A stretch of DNA of 28,331 bases from a virus: IMG/VR virus record IMGVR_UViG_3300006192_000027, positions 1-28,331 of that record; one strand, written 5' to 3'. The notes beneath the pieces were generated by a model. That model worked only from the letters and a program-made list of their open reading frames with translations, had not been told where the DNA came from and made no database searches. Position 1 is the first letter of the stretch. Each line of letters begins with the position of its first letter. A program made the translations under genes and the position numbers. Positions 17,609-23,755 of the stretch are shown here, one piece after another.

Positions 17609-18010
17609 CTACTCCGCAAAAAGTTCCAGGACCAAAGGCGCGTCCTTGTCCCCGGCCAGGACTTGCTTGGCATACTGGGGGTTCAGCTTCTTCATGCGAA
17701 ACATAAGCAGAGTGTCGGAGTACTCCCGGATGAACCCGCACGGCTTGCCCTTGTGAAACACGGCCTTGCACGTCCCTTTCATGGCGCGCCGGTCGGCCTC
17801 CTTCTCCATGGCCTCGAGTAGGACACACTCCCCCACCTTCTGGGCCTCATCCCATTCGGTGCGGAAGTCTTCGTCTTTGGCCCGGAGCTCGTAGAGCCTG
17901 GACGTAGAAAAGGAAACCGCCTTGGCCGCCTTGGTGACGGTCCCGGTCTCGCGCAGGGCGTCCAGGAAGGCCGCCCTTTTTTTCTTTGTCCACTTTGTCC
18001 GGTTCGCCAT
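17609..18010 (-). CDS. terS: Terminase small subunit (133 aa)
   Basis: ATG at 18010, overlapping the end of the upstream membrane-protein gene; a GTG at 18013 is possible but less likely. Residues 5-45 form a helix-turn-helix (WTKKKRAAFLDALRETGTVT, then KAAKAVSFSTSRLYELRAKD), as in DNA-recognising small terminases. The rest is helical and would oligomerise (EWDEAQKVGECVLLEAMEKE). It lies directly before the large terminase. Confidence 0.82.
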   Translation of the reverse strand: MANRTKWTKKKRAAFLDALRETGTVTKAAKAVSFSTSRLYELRAKDEDFRTEWDEAQKVGECVLLEAMEKEADRRAMKGTCKAVFHKGKPCGFIREYSDTLLMFRMKKLNPQYAKQVLAGDKDAPLVLELFAE

Positions 18011-18222
18011 CACTTGAACATCCCGTAGGCGATCCTGATGACAACGCCGACCAACACAGTCACAGTGCCCCAGGCCATGCGCTCCAACGTTTTGATCTTC
18101 TCAGCGTGCGTCGCACACGACCGCGCCGTGTTGATTTGCTGAATGTCCCCCTGAACCGCCTTGACCCGCTCGTCGATGCGGATCAGCAATTCCCGGAACT
18201 CCTCATGAGACTCCGGGCTCAC
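18010..18222 (-). CDS. XhlA-like small membrane protein of lysis cassette (70 aa)
   Basis: A GTG start at 18222 overlaps the holin stop (GTGA) and is preferred over an upstream shadow frame. A soluble, charged coiled-coil N-terminus (EEFRELLIRIDERVKAVQGD) leads to one C-terminal membrane helix (MAWGTVTVLVGVVIRIAYGM). This arrangement resembles XhlA-type haemolysin/holin accessory proteins; a spanin is less likely because there is no N-terminal signal. It sits between holin and terminase, so it likely helps host lysis (inference). Confidence 0.65.
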   Translation of the reverse strand: MSPESHEEFRELLIRIDERVKAVQGDIQQINTARSCATHAEKIKTLERMAWGTVTVLVGVVIRIAYGMFK

Positions 18223-18623
18223 TTGGTCGCCCCTTTGAGCTTCTCGCCGGTCCGCAACGCGCCCATGCCGAGCATCCCGAAAATCAGTTCCCAGAGCACG
18301 CCGTCCAGAGTGGGCAATGCCGGAGCGTCCGGCATCCACACGGCCAAACCCCACGCCGCGAAGGGGCGCACGATGTACTGGTAGGCGAGGGCAGCCGCGC
18401 ACACCCAGCCGATGGCCGGACGCCAGCCAGCCACGAAGATGGACCGATGCGCCGCTTCGACCTTGTTGATCTCGCGTTGGTCCTTGGTCTCGGCAATGGT
18501 CGCGTCGAGCACTGCCTTGCGGTACTCGGCCTCGGCCTTGGCCCGCTGGTTGGGATCGGGGATCAGGTTGAGCACTTTGTCCACTGCGGACCCGATGATG
18601 GGCAGGAAAGAAAGCAAGCCCAT
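18219..18623 (-). CDS. Holin, 3TM family (134 aa)
   Basis: Matches the 3TM holin family (GTA_holin_3TM): an N-terminal helix (LLSFLPIIGSAVDKVLNLIP), a charged segment (QRAKAEAEYRKAVLDATIAE), the signature GWRPAIGWVCAAALAYQYIV at about 66-85 and a final hydrophobic helix LWELIFGMLGMGALRTGEK at about 110-128. It forms inner-membrane holes that trigger lysis. It starts 3 bases after the DUF5675 stop and overlaps the XhlA-like gene. Confidence 0.88.
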   Translation of the reverse strand: MGLLSFLPIIGSAVDKVLNLIPDPNQRAKAEAEYRKAVLDATIAETKDQREINKVEAAHRSIFVAGWRPAIGWVCAAALAYQYIVRPFAAWGLAVWMPDAPALPTLDGVLWELIFGMLGMGALRTGEKLKGATK

Positions 18624-18626
18624 GCC

Positions 18627-19034
18627 CTACACCCCGCTCACGTCAACGACGCGAAGCCGGAAGCTGTCGCCGCCCGCCTCGCTGAAAAAATCGTCGCACG
18701 TCTTGGACGAGGTCAGGACCGCGCGCTCACCGTTGAGCGTCCCGTACTGACGGCCCAGCATCACGCATCCATGGGTGTCCCGCCGGATGTTGCCCGGGTG
18801 GAAGAGAATATTGGTGCGGCCCGGAACGTCCACTATCTCGTAGACGTGGCCGAAGTGAGGCGAGTTAACCGGCTTGCACAGGTAGACCCCTTCGGGGATG
18901 CATGAAATATCCCTGGCGTTGCCGTTGTCGGGCGGCTCGAGGGTGACGCAAAAGGCCCTGCCGTCGAGGGACAGGACGCCGAAGGTCCCGACGTCGGACT
19001 TTTCCAGGCGGTGGATGGTGGCTTGTTCGATCAT
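18627..19034 (-). CDS. DUF5675 protein, endolysin candidate (135 aa)
   Basis: The ATG at 19034 is chosen because AAAGGAG lies nine bases upstream; a TTG at 19058 is in frame but inside the hairpin. The sequence has the DUF5675 pattern: FCVTLEPP, then SCIPEGVYLCKPVNSPHFGH, VPGRTNILFHPGN and a THGCVMLG motif. His79, His88 and Cys90 recall, with shorter spacing, the His and HGC motif of YkuD-type L,D-transpeptidases. No lysozyme, amidase or transglycosylase is found elsewhere in the window, and this gene holds the endolysin position before the holin. I therefore list it as a possible peptidoglycan-acting enzyme; the family assignment is firm, the activity a guess. Confidence 0.75.
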   Translation of the reverse strand: MIEQATIHRLEKSDVGTFGVLSLDGRAFCVTLEPPDNGNARDISCIPEGVYLCKPVNSPHFGHVYEIVDVPGRTNILFHPGNIRRDTHGCVMLGRQYGTLNGERAVLTSSKTCDDFFSEAGGDSFRLRVVDVSGV

Positions 19035-19039
19035 CGGGG

Positions 19040-19066
19040 TACGCTCCTTTGATTGCAAAGAGCGTA
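19040..19066 (-). promoter_or_regulatory. Hairpin sequestering the ribosome binding site of the first lysis gene
   Basis: On the minus strand TACGCTCTTTG and CAAAGGAGCGTA pair in an 11-bp stem with a single bulged G and a 4-base CAAT loop. The right arm contains the AAAGGAG ribosome binding site of the ATG at 19034. Folding would block translation of the first lysis gene. The left arm, CGCTCTTTG, also resembles a boxA antitermination element. Confidence 0.6.
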
Positions 19067-19118
19067 ACCCCGGGTTTTACGATTTCTGACGATCCTGGCT
19101 CAAACCGACACGATTCGG

Positions 19119-19148
19119 GTTAAATCCGGCATGATCCGGTATTGACAA
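19119..19148 (-). promoter_or_regulatory. Weak candidate late promoter
   Basis: TTGTCA (19148-19143) and TTTAAC (19124-19119) are spaced by 18 bases on the minus strand, in the only sizeable gap between replication genes and lysis genes. The -35 is good and the -10 poor, so an activator or antiterminator would be needed. No other promoter-like sequence stands out in 19067-19154. Confidence 0.3.
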
Positions 19149-19154
19149 GGTTTT

Positions 19155-19370
19155 TCAGGAGACCTTTTCCCCGGTCTTGCGCCGGTACTTCTCGGCTTGC
19201 TCCCTTGCCCATTCCCTGAGGTCGTCCGGGTGGGCTTTCCAGGGGCCTTTTTTGGTCCTCTTCCAGGCGGGTAACTCCTCTTGCGCGACCAGGTTGCCGA
19301 TGTTGTCCCGGCTCTCTCCGATAAGTTCGCAAATGCGGTCCGCCCCGCTGATGAGAAAATCGTCCCTCAC
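19155..19370 (-). CDS. Small winged-helix DNA-binding protein (71 aa)
   Basis: A GTG start at 19370 overlaps the upstream stop (GTGA) and follows AGGAGGGC. The sequence ISGADRICELIGESRDNIGN, then LVAQEELPAWKRTKKGPWKA and HPDDLREWAREQAEKY, is a MerR/excisionase-like winged helix of the kind used by small phage regulators and Nu1-like packaging proteins. It is the last gene before the lysis cassette, where lambda carries Q, so a late-gene regulator is possible (inference). Confidence 0.7.
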   Translation of the reverse strand: MRDDFLISGADRICELIGESRDNIGNLVAQEELPAWKRTKKGPWKAHPDDLREWAREQAEKYRRKTGEKVS

Positions 19371-19765
19371 GCGGCCCTCCTGTATCCGCCCTGCATGTAC
19401 CGCTCGGTCACGGCACGGGCCTCCGGGTATGAGTAGCAGACGAAGACGGCGAACCCCTGGGCCGCAAGCTGTCCATGCCACCACGTTTGGTTTTCGCTCG
19501 GCTTGTTGCCCTTGACCTTGAGTTCGATATACAGGCCATGGAACCCGCCGGACGCAACCGGGAGCATCATGTCGGGCACCCCGGACTTGACGCCCTCGGC
19601 CCGGAGCTTGACCGCGACGCGGATGTCCCGGTCCCCGCCGTTGGGGATGGCGTGGAAAAGGATGAGCTCGGGCCACTTGGCCAGCGTGTTCGGCTTCCCC
19701 GTCCAGTCGAAGAACCGTTTTTGCTCCTGGTGCTCGAAATCACGCGACTTACTCCGCTTCCTCAC
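19367..19765 (-). CDS. VRR-NUC domain nuclease (132 aa)
   Basis: A stand-alone VRR-NUC (PD-(D/E)XK) nuclease. Visible motifs are EHQEQKRFFDW near residue 11, FHAIPNGGDRDIRVAVKLRA then GVKSGVPDMML (active-site Asp), and GLYIELKVKGNKPSENQTWW (active-site E-x-K). Such phage nucleases are structure-specific and may resolve branched DNA before packaging. A GTG start at 19765, preceded by AGGAGGAC, overlaps the upstream stop. Confidence 0.88.
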   Translation of the reverse strand: MRKRSKSRDFEHQEQKRFFDWTGKPNTLAKWPELILFHAIPNGGDRDIRVAVKLRAEGVKSGVPDMMLPVASGGFHGLYIELKVKGNKPSENQTWWHGQLAAQGFAVFVCYSYPEARAVTERYMQGGYRRAA

Positions 19766-19962
19766 TTTGTCCTCCTGCTCTTACGCCACCAGTCCCGGAC
19801 CGTTTCCAGCCAGGGACAGGCCGTCATGTATTTCGTCTTCCTGGGCTTGTCCTCGGACTTGTCCCAGCACTGGCCGCCCCAACACTCCCCGTCGCCTGGG
19901 GCCAGGCACGGTAGAAGATGGCGCGCGCTCTTCACGTCGCACGGTTTTTCCGGCTTGCTCAT
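19762..19962 (-). CDS. Cys-rich small protein (66 aa)
   Basis: ATG at 19962 overlaps the replication gene stop (ATGA); the frame extends further upstream only as a shadow. Five Cys (about residues 8, 19, 27, 32 and 49) with GECWGGQCW suggest metal binding. The C-terminus is basic and Trp-rich (ETVRDWWRKSRRTK). No family recognised. It is translationally coupled on both sides to replication and nuclease genes, so a DNA-metabolism accessory role is likely. Confidence 0.6.
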   Translation of the reverse strand: MSKPEKPCDVKSARHLLPCLAPGDGECWGGQCWDKSEDKPRKTKYMTACPWLETVRDWWRKSRRTK

Positions 19963-20933
19963 GCCGCCGCCTTGTCTTGGCGTATCCCGTTGTAGTGTTT
20001 TATAAATTCTTCTTTGATGCCCTTCATGTCCCACTTGTTCGCCACGCCGATGCGCTCATAGCCTCCAAGGCGATAGATCACGACCACATGAGCCTTCTCG
20101 TCCGCTGCCTTGGCCGTCTCCGGCCCGAACCGCAACGCGGCCAGCACGGTATTCCATGCCGCTTCCGCTCCGCTGCCGCCCTGCTGGTCCTGCCCCGGGG
20201 CCTCGAGGAACGCTTCCCGGATGTTCTGGAACTTGGTCAGTCCGTTCGTCTTGGATGGTTGCCGGAGCTTGGCCAGGGAACGGGCGTTCTTTGACCAGAA
20301 CTCATCCTTGACCGCCCAGCGCATGGATTCCTTGATCTCTTCCAGCGTGAACCCGTCGAGCCGGATGAGCTTGTCCACGACGTCCACCGCTTCCACAAGC
20401 AGCTTGTCCGTGATCTTGGGGGCACCCTTGGGAAATTGCTTCAAGGCAAACTGCTGGAAGGCGTTCGCAAACTCGAAGAGTTGGCGCTTGTTTTTAAGAA
20501 TGTCTTTTCTTATGTCTTTTGTGGTCCCCTTTTTGGGGGACACCTTTGTCCCCTTTTTGGGGGACACTTTGTCCCCTATTTGGGGGGCACTTCGACCACT
20601 GTCCCCTTTTTGGGGGACACTTTGCCATTGGGAAAAGTCCTTGTTTATCCCGATGTTGAGTGGCTTGTTGTCCCCTTTTTGGGGGACAGCCAGGAGCACC
20701 TTTTTCCCGGCCAGCGATTTGACCAGCCCGGCCACTTTCTTCCGGGGAATCCCAGTATCTTCGGCAAGTTGGCTGTAGGCGATGTCGTCAGATTTTCGGT
20801 TGTACCCGTAGGTGCGCCGGAAGATCGCCCAAACGATTTGACCCTCCTGTCCGGGGAGTCGAAACCGCGCCAAGGCCTCCACGATGGAGTTGGCGATCTT
20901 GAGGTATCCGTCTTCAAGCTGGGGCGAGGTCAT
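19959..20933 (-). CDS. Lambda O-like replication initiator protein (324 aa)
   Basis: The N-terminal ~95 residues match the phage replication protein O domain: GYLKIANSIVEALARFRLPG, then IVWAIFRRTYGYNRKSDDIA and a winged helix YSQLAEDTGIPRKKVAGLVK. Residues about 82-140 are a Lys/Gly/Pro-rich linker encoded by the iteron-like repeats, with repeating PQKGD or PKKGT units. The C-terminal half is helical (VDKLIRLDGFTLEEIKESMR) and would recruit the helicase loader or helicase. No helicase or loader gene is visible nearby, so the host helicase is presumably loaded by this protein or by the uncharacterised neighbours. Confidence 0.85.
   Translation of the reverse strand: MTSPQLEDGYLKIANSIVEALARFRLPGQEGQIVWAIFRRTYGYNRKSDDIAYSQLAEDTGIPRKKVAGLVKSLAGKKVLLAVPQKGDNKPLNIGINKDFSQWQSVPQKGDSGRSAPQIGDKVSPKKGTKVSPKKGTTKDIRKDILKNKRQLFEFANAFQQFALKQFPKGAPKITDKLLVEAVDVVDKLIRLDGFTLEEIKESMRWAVKDEFWSKNARSLAKLRQPSKTNGLTKFQNIREAFLEAPGQDQQGGSGAEAAWNTVLAALRFGPETAKAADEKAHVVVIYRLGGYERIGVANKWDMKGIKEEFIKHYNGIRQDKAAA
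20500..20523. repeat. Tandem AT-rich 12-mers, candidate DNA-unwinding element
   Basis: Two tandem 12-mers (ATGTCTTTTCTT and ATGTCTTTTGTG, first nine bases identical) lie in the AT-rich stretch 20490-20523, immediately beside the iteron array and inside the replication gene. This is the arrangement of an origin unwinding element next to initiator sites. Confidence 0.5.
20524..20689. repeat. Five iteron-like repeats, candidate replication origin inside the O-like gene
   Basis: Five copies of a 20-bp element with core GTCCCCTTTTTGGGGGAC start at 20524, 20548, 20571 (degenerate), 20601 and 20670. Each is itself an inverted repeat (GTCCCC/GGGGAC). Steps are 24, 23, 30 and 69 bases. In lambda the O-protein iterons lie inside the O gene with an AT-rich stretch on the 3' side of the gene; here the same order is seen. 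Confidence 0.7.
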
Positions 20934-20936
20934 GGC

Positions 20937-21149
20937 CTAGGCCACCTCCATGGGCAGGGACGCCTGGCCCCTGACCTTTTTGAGCTCGGCCCGGAGCCGG
21001 GCAATTTCCTTCTGTGCTTCGCCCAAATCGTACTTGGCCACCTTGGCGTCCCTCACGGCCCACTCCTCGCGACGCAAGGCGGCATTGAGTTGGACTTCCA
21101 GGCGCTCGGCCTTCCGCTTGTAGGATGTGCGCGGCAATAATTCCTGCAT
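20937..21149 (-). CDS. Coiled-coil protein of the early operon (70 aa)
   Basis: Almost entirely a charged coiled coil (RLEVQLNAALRREEWAVRDA, then KEIARLRAELKKVRGQ). Not assigned to a family. It lies between the CII-like regulator and the replication initiator and may be a replication accessory or regulator. Its 3' end contains GGAGG upstream of the initiator ATG. Confidence 0.6.
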   Translation of the reverse strand: MQELLPRTSYKRKAERLEVQLNAALRREEWAVRDAKVAKYDLGEAQKEIARLRAELKKVRGQASLPMEVA

Positions 21150-21159
21150 GGCGTTCCCC

Positions 21160-21600
21160 CTATCCGGCTTTCTTCATGATCTTGAGCCGCCGGAAGGCGA
21201 CCAAGTTTTCCTCTAGTTCCTGAATGGCCAGGGCCGTGACCTCTTCCGCCCGCTCCAAGGTCGTATTCCCCACGTCGAGTAATACGCGCTGGCACCGGGC
21301 CACGGCCTGGATATCGTCGTTGAGCTCTTCGGCCAGGGTCGGCTTGTCCGGGCTCACCCCGTCCATGGGGGTGAGCCGGTAGTTCATGCGGACCGCTAGA
21401 TACCGGAGGGGCGAGACGTCGCCACATTGCTCCATCAGCGGGAGCACCATGTCCGCGCCCAGCTTCGCCCCTTCGTCGTAGGGGTTGAGCTCTCGCATCA
21501 TGGTCTTGTATGGACGGCGGCAGTTCTCCGCGAGGACTCGGACAGGACGCTTGTTGTTGAGCACCATGTCTTGCATGAGCTCGAGGAAGGAGTCGGCCAT
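21160..21600 (-). CDS. CII/CP76-family phage regulatory protein (146 aa)
   Basis: Residues 1-110 match the phage CP76/CII-like regulator family: LELMQDMVLNNKRPVRVLAE, CRRPYKTMMRELNPYDEGAK and LPLMEQCGDVSPLRYLAVRM, followed by a helical C-terminal half (AEELNDDIQAVARCQRVLLD). Members sit after cro and before replication genes and control the lysis-lysogeny decision. GGAGGAAATCTA precedes the ATG. Confidence 0.75.
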   Translation of the reverse strand: MADSFLELMQDMVLNNKRPVRVLAENCRRPYKTMMRELNPYDEGAKLGADMVLPLMEQCGDVSPLRYLAVRMNYRLTPMDGVSPDKPTLAEELNDDIQAVARCQRVLLDVGNTTLERAEEVTALAIQELEENLVAFRRLKIMKKAG

Positions 21601-21659
21601 TAGATTTCCTCCGCAAAAGGATAATTGCTTCTCAACCGTCGCGCGCGTGTCATGGGCTC

Positions 21660-21923
21660 ATGAATCTTCGAATGAGCATCCATTTCAGGCGCAAGCCGGA
21701 CGGGTCGCACCTGGCAACGGTCGTGATGGTAGCCGGGAACATGGTGCGCTTTTTCCGAACCGTGTTGGCCGAAGGTGTGGACCCGTATGCGGCCTACGGC
21801 GATGTCGCCGCGTCGGCGCTGGACTACCTGAACGCCAAGGGCGCGCCCGATCCCGGTCCGCCGCCCAAAGAAAAGCCAGCCGGGCGGCTGGTAATGCTCC
21901 GGGCGGCCCTGCCGATGGAGTAA
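21660..21923 (+). CDS. Small unknown protein antisense to the early minus operon (87 aa)
   Basis: This plus-strand frame has strong G/C bias at third codon positions and a plausible protein (VVMVAGNMVRFFRTVLAEGV then DPYAAYGDVAASALDYLN), while the opposite frame looks random. No family recognised. Start is uncertain: ATG at 21660 or 21672, neither with a good ribosome binding site. It points against the cro-to-cII operon and ends convergently with cro, 8 bases apart. Confidence 0.55.
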   Translation: MNLRMSIHFRRKPDGSHLATVVMVAGNMVRFFRTVLAEGVDPYAAYGDVAASALDYLNAKGAPDPGPPPKEKPAGRLVMLRAALPME

Positions 21924-21931
21924 ACGCGACA

Positions 21932-22162
21932 CTAGGCCGCGTCCTTCTTTAGCATGGCGGGGGGGCTCTGGTTGTCATAGAGCGCTGGGCAAAGCTCCGG
22001 GAGGGGGATGCCAAGAGAAAGGTGGTACCTAAGAGCGGCACCCTCGGGGATGTTGGCGGCATGGCAATGTTTGTAGACGGTGCCTCGCAGATACCCGGCC
22101 TTCTCGCCCATGGCCTCATAGGTCAACTCATTTTCGGTGCGGTATTTTTCGAGTGCATTCAT
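21932..22162 (-). CDS. Cro-like repressor (76 aa)
   Basis: Start at 22162 (MNALEKYRTENELTYEAMGE). A helix-turn-helix at about 14-35 (TYEAMGEKAGYLRGTVYKHC) is followed by SLGIPLPELCPALY. It is divergent from the repressor across an 81-bp operator region and is the first gene of the minus early operon, the classical cro position. There is no ribosome binding site; see the promoter entry for a possible leaderless transcript. Confidence 0.78.
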   Translation of the reverse strand: MNALEKYRTENELTYEAMGEKAGYLRGTVYKHCHAANIPEGAALRYHLSLGIPLPELCPALYDNQSPPAMLKKDAA

Positions 22163-22169
22163 GCCGCAA

Positions 22170-22198
22170 TGTTTCCACACGAATACACATTGTGTCAA
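22170..22198 (-). promoter_or_regulatory. Candidate PR promoter for cro, overlapping an operator
   Basis: Consensus TTGACA at 22198-22193; the best-spaced -10 (17 bp) is the weak GAAACA at 22175-22170. Transcription would start about one base before the cro ATG. The operator at 22171-22186 covers the spacer and -10. Confidence 0.45.
22171..22186. promoter_or_regulatory. Repressor operator O3 (between repressor and cro)
   Basis: GTTTCCACACGAATAC matches 12 of 16 positions of GTWTCCGTGCGGAWAC, the sequence found twice at the plus early promoter. It lies in the repressor-cro intergenic region. Confidence 0.55.
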
Positions 22199-22243
22199 CA
22201 ACTGCTCTACCGTGAAAACTACGAAGCGAGTACAGGAAGATAT

Positions 22244-23023
22244 ATGAGTAAAAGCAAGTGGCACGAACGCTCCTCTCTCGTTTGGGACAAGATATTGGAA
22301 TCCATGCGGGAACTTGAACGTTCAGGGGAATCAAAATCATCGATTGCGCGTCTCATGGGCGTGGGTCGCGCCACGGTCGGCAACTGGCTTGAGGGGGTAC
22401 GACGCGGTGAGCGGGTATCATTCCCCGACATGCTTCACTATGCGGAGACCCTCCGCATAGATTTGGCCGAATTGCTCGGATTCCAGCCGCAAAAGTCCTC
22501 ACGGGAAGTTTGCTTTGTCGCCCCAAAACGCTTGAGCGCAGCAAGCGCGGATACCCCCATCCCCGAGGACTACATTGCCGTCCCCCTGGCCGAGGGCGAA
22601 GTTGCCGCCGGACGGGGAATGGTCCCCCAGGATGAAATTCAATCTTGGGTCCTGGTCTGGAAAAACCACGACGCCGTGCGGTTCCGCACCAACCTCATCG
22701 CCGTGGAGATCGGCAAGGGGCAAAACTCCATGGTCCCCACCCTGCACCCCCAGGACATCCTCCTGGTGGACCGGGACGACTTCAAGGATCACTTCGCCCC
22801 GCCCGGCAACATATTTCTGGTTCGCGAGCCCGATAGCTCCGTGACAGTCAAGCGCGTCACCGTCAAACCGCGCAACGGCGACGTGATGATTACCTACTAC
22901 TCGGACAATGCCGTGGAACATCCGCCAATGAGCTGGTCCCTGTCCGAAGACTATGAGGGAGAGATTTCAAGGGCCGTGATTGGCCGTGTTGTATGGGCAT
23001 GGAGTGACATGAGCAGAAAATAG
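22244..23023 (+). CDS. CI/LexA-type repressor with S24 autoprotease domain (259 aa)
   Basis: ATG at 22244 follows AGGAAGA; the frame is open further upstream but that part overlaps the divergent cro. A helix-turn-helix lies at 28-50 (SKSSIARLMGVGRATVGNWL). The C-terminal half is an S24 peptidase: cleavage-type Ala-Gly at 122-123 (EGEVAAGRG), catalytic Ser162 (QNSMVPTLHPQDILLVDRDD) and Lys203 (VTVKRVT), 41 residues apart as in lambda CI and LexA relatives. RecA-stimulated self-cleavage after DNA damage would induce the prophage. It is co-oriented with the lipoprotein gene. Confidence 0.92.
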   Translation: MSKSKWHERSSLVWDKILESMRELERSGESKSSIARLMGVGRATVGNWLEGVRRGERVSFPDMLHYAETLRIDLAELLGFQPQKSSREVCFVAPKRLSAASADTPIPEDYIAVPLAEGEVAAGRGMVPQDEIQSWVLVWKNHDAVRFRTNLIAVEIGKGQNSMVPTLHPQDILLVDRDDFKDHFAPPGNIFLVREPDSSVTVKRVTVKPRNGDVMITYYSDNAVEHPPMSWSLSEDYEGEISRAVIGRVVWAWSDMSRK

Positions 23024-23036
23024 ACGGGAGGAAATC

Positions 23037-23678
23037 ATGAAGAGACTGTTTTGTTTTCTGGCCTTGGCCGCCATGGTGGCTCTGGCCGGTTGTGCCAGTA
23101 TTATATCAGACACCGAATCCACGACCTACGTGGAAACAATCCCCGAAAAATGCCGATGCACCTTGCACGGGCAGGATTTTCAGAGGGTGATCATCACGCC
23201 GGGTAGCATCAATCTACCGGCAGAGGCGGCCCCTCTCACCGTCATGTGTGAGGCCGACAATTACCAAACGACAAGTGTTGTGATGGACACTAAAATGGAC
23301 GGCTGGGTTTTCGGGAATATCCTTTTTGGTGGAGTCATTGGGGCCGTTGTCGATGCCGGGCGAGGTGCTGGCCAGAAGTACCCGCCGAAATTGACTGTCC
23401 AATTGGACCCTGTGTACTTCGCCTCGGAAATGAAACGTGACGACTACTATGCGATGCGGGTGAAAGTCGCCAAGGATCAGTTTGAGGCGGAAAGAAAGCG
23501 CATAGAGCGAAGGTATAAGCAGGACTCGCAACGGTCCGCCAGGGAACGAAAGCTAGACGCCTTGGACATAGAGGAAAGCGAAGTGCTAGTCCGACTGGAA
23601 ACAAATCGGATAAATTCTATCATAGGCACCCCGCCGCCACTGCAAGAATTGGCCGAACACACCACCGCCTCGCAATAG
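23037..23678 (+). CDS. Lipoprotein co-transcribed with the repressor (213 aa)
   Basis: A 19-residue lipoprotein signal ends in the lipobox LAGC (MKRLFCFLALAAMVALAGC). The mature part begins with a PEGA-like beta region (STTYVETIPEKCRCTLHG, then QRVIITPGSINLPAEAAPLT), a Gly-rich GNILFGGVIGAVVDAGRGAG and a charged helix at about 135-200. It starts 13 bases after the repressor stop with GGGAGGAAATC, and a terminator follows. It should thus be made in lysogens, as expected of a lysogenic conversion or superinfection-exclusion protein (inference). Lower GC than neighbours. Confidence 0.8.
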   Translation: MKRLFCFLALAAMVALAGCASIISDTESTTYVETIPEKCRCTLHGQDFQRVIITPGSINLPAEAAPLTVMCEADNYQTTSVVMDTKMDGWVFGNILFGGVIGAVVDAGRGAGQKYPPKLTVQLDPVYFASEMKRDDYYAMRVKVAKDQFEAERKRIERRYKQDSQRSARERKLDALDIEESEVLVRLETNRINSIIGTPPPLQELAEHTTASQ

Positions 23679-23696
23679 CTGGAGAAAATTGAATTG

Positions 23697-23723
23697 GCCC
23701 GCCTATCCCCGGCGGGCTTTTTT
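23697..23723 (+). terminator. Rho-independent terminator of the repressor-lipoprotein operon
   Basis: Perfect 7-bp stem GCCCGCC/GGCGGGC with a 7-base loop, followed by six T. It lies 18 bases after the lipoprotein stop and just before the operators of the plus early promoter. Confidence 0.9.
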
Positions 23724-23734
23724 GGGGCCCCGTT

Positions 23735-23750
23735 GTATCCGTGCGGAAAC
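23735..23750. promoter_or_regulatory. Repressor operator O1 at the plus early promoter
   Basis: GTATCCGTGCGGAAAC, a pseudo-palindrome (GTATCCG and CGGAAAC half sites), ends five bases before the -35 box. Confidence 0.65.
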
Positions 23751-23755
23751 TTTTG

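Noticed and set aside
20524-20689. Possible CRISPR array or terminator series in the repeats
   Set aside because: Spacers are only a few bases up to about 49 and irregular, and the repeats lie inside a coding region; an initiator-binding array fits better.
21600-21932. Minus-strand frame of 110 codons in the cro-cII gap
   Set aside because: Arg/His-rich random-looking product; the opposite plus frame has better third-position bias.
22207-22222. Second operator-like sequence TACCGTGAAAAC near the repressor start
   Set aside because: Needs a two-base gap to fit the 16-bp motif, so not counted.
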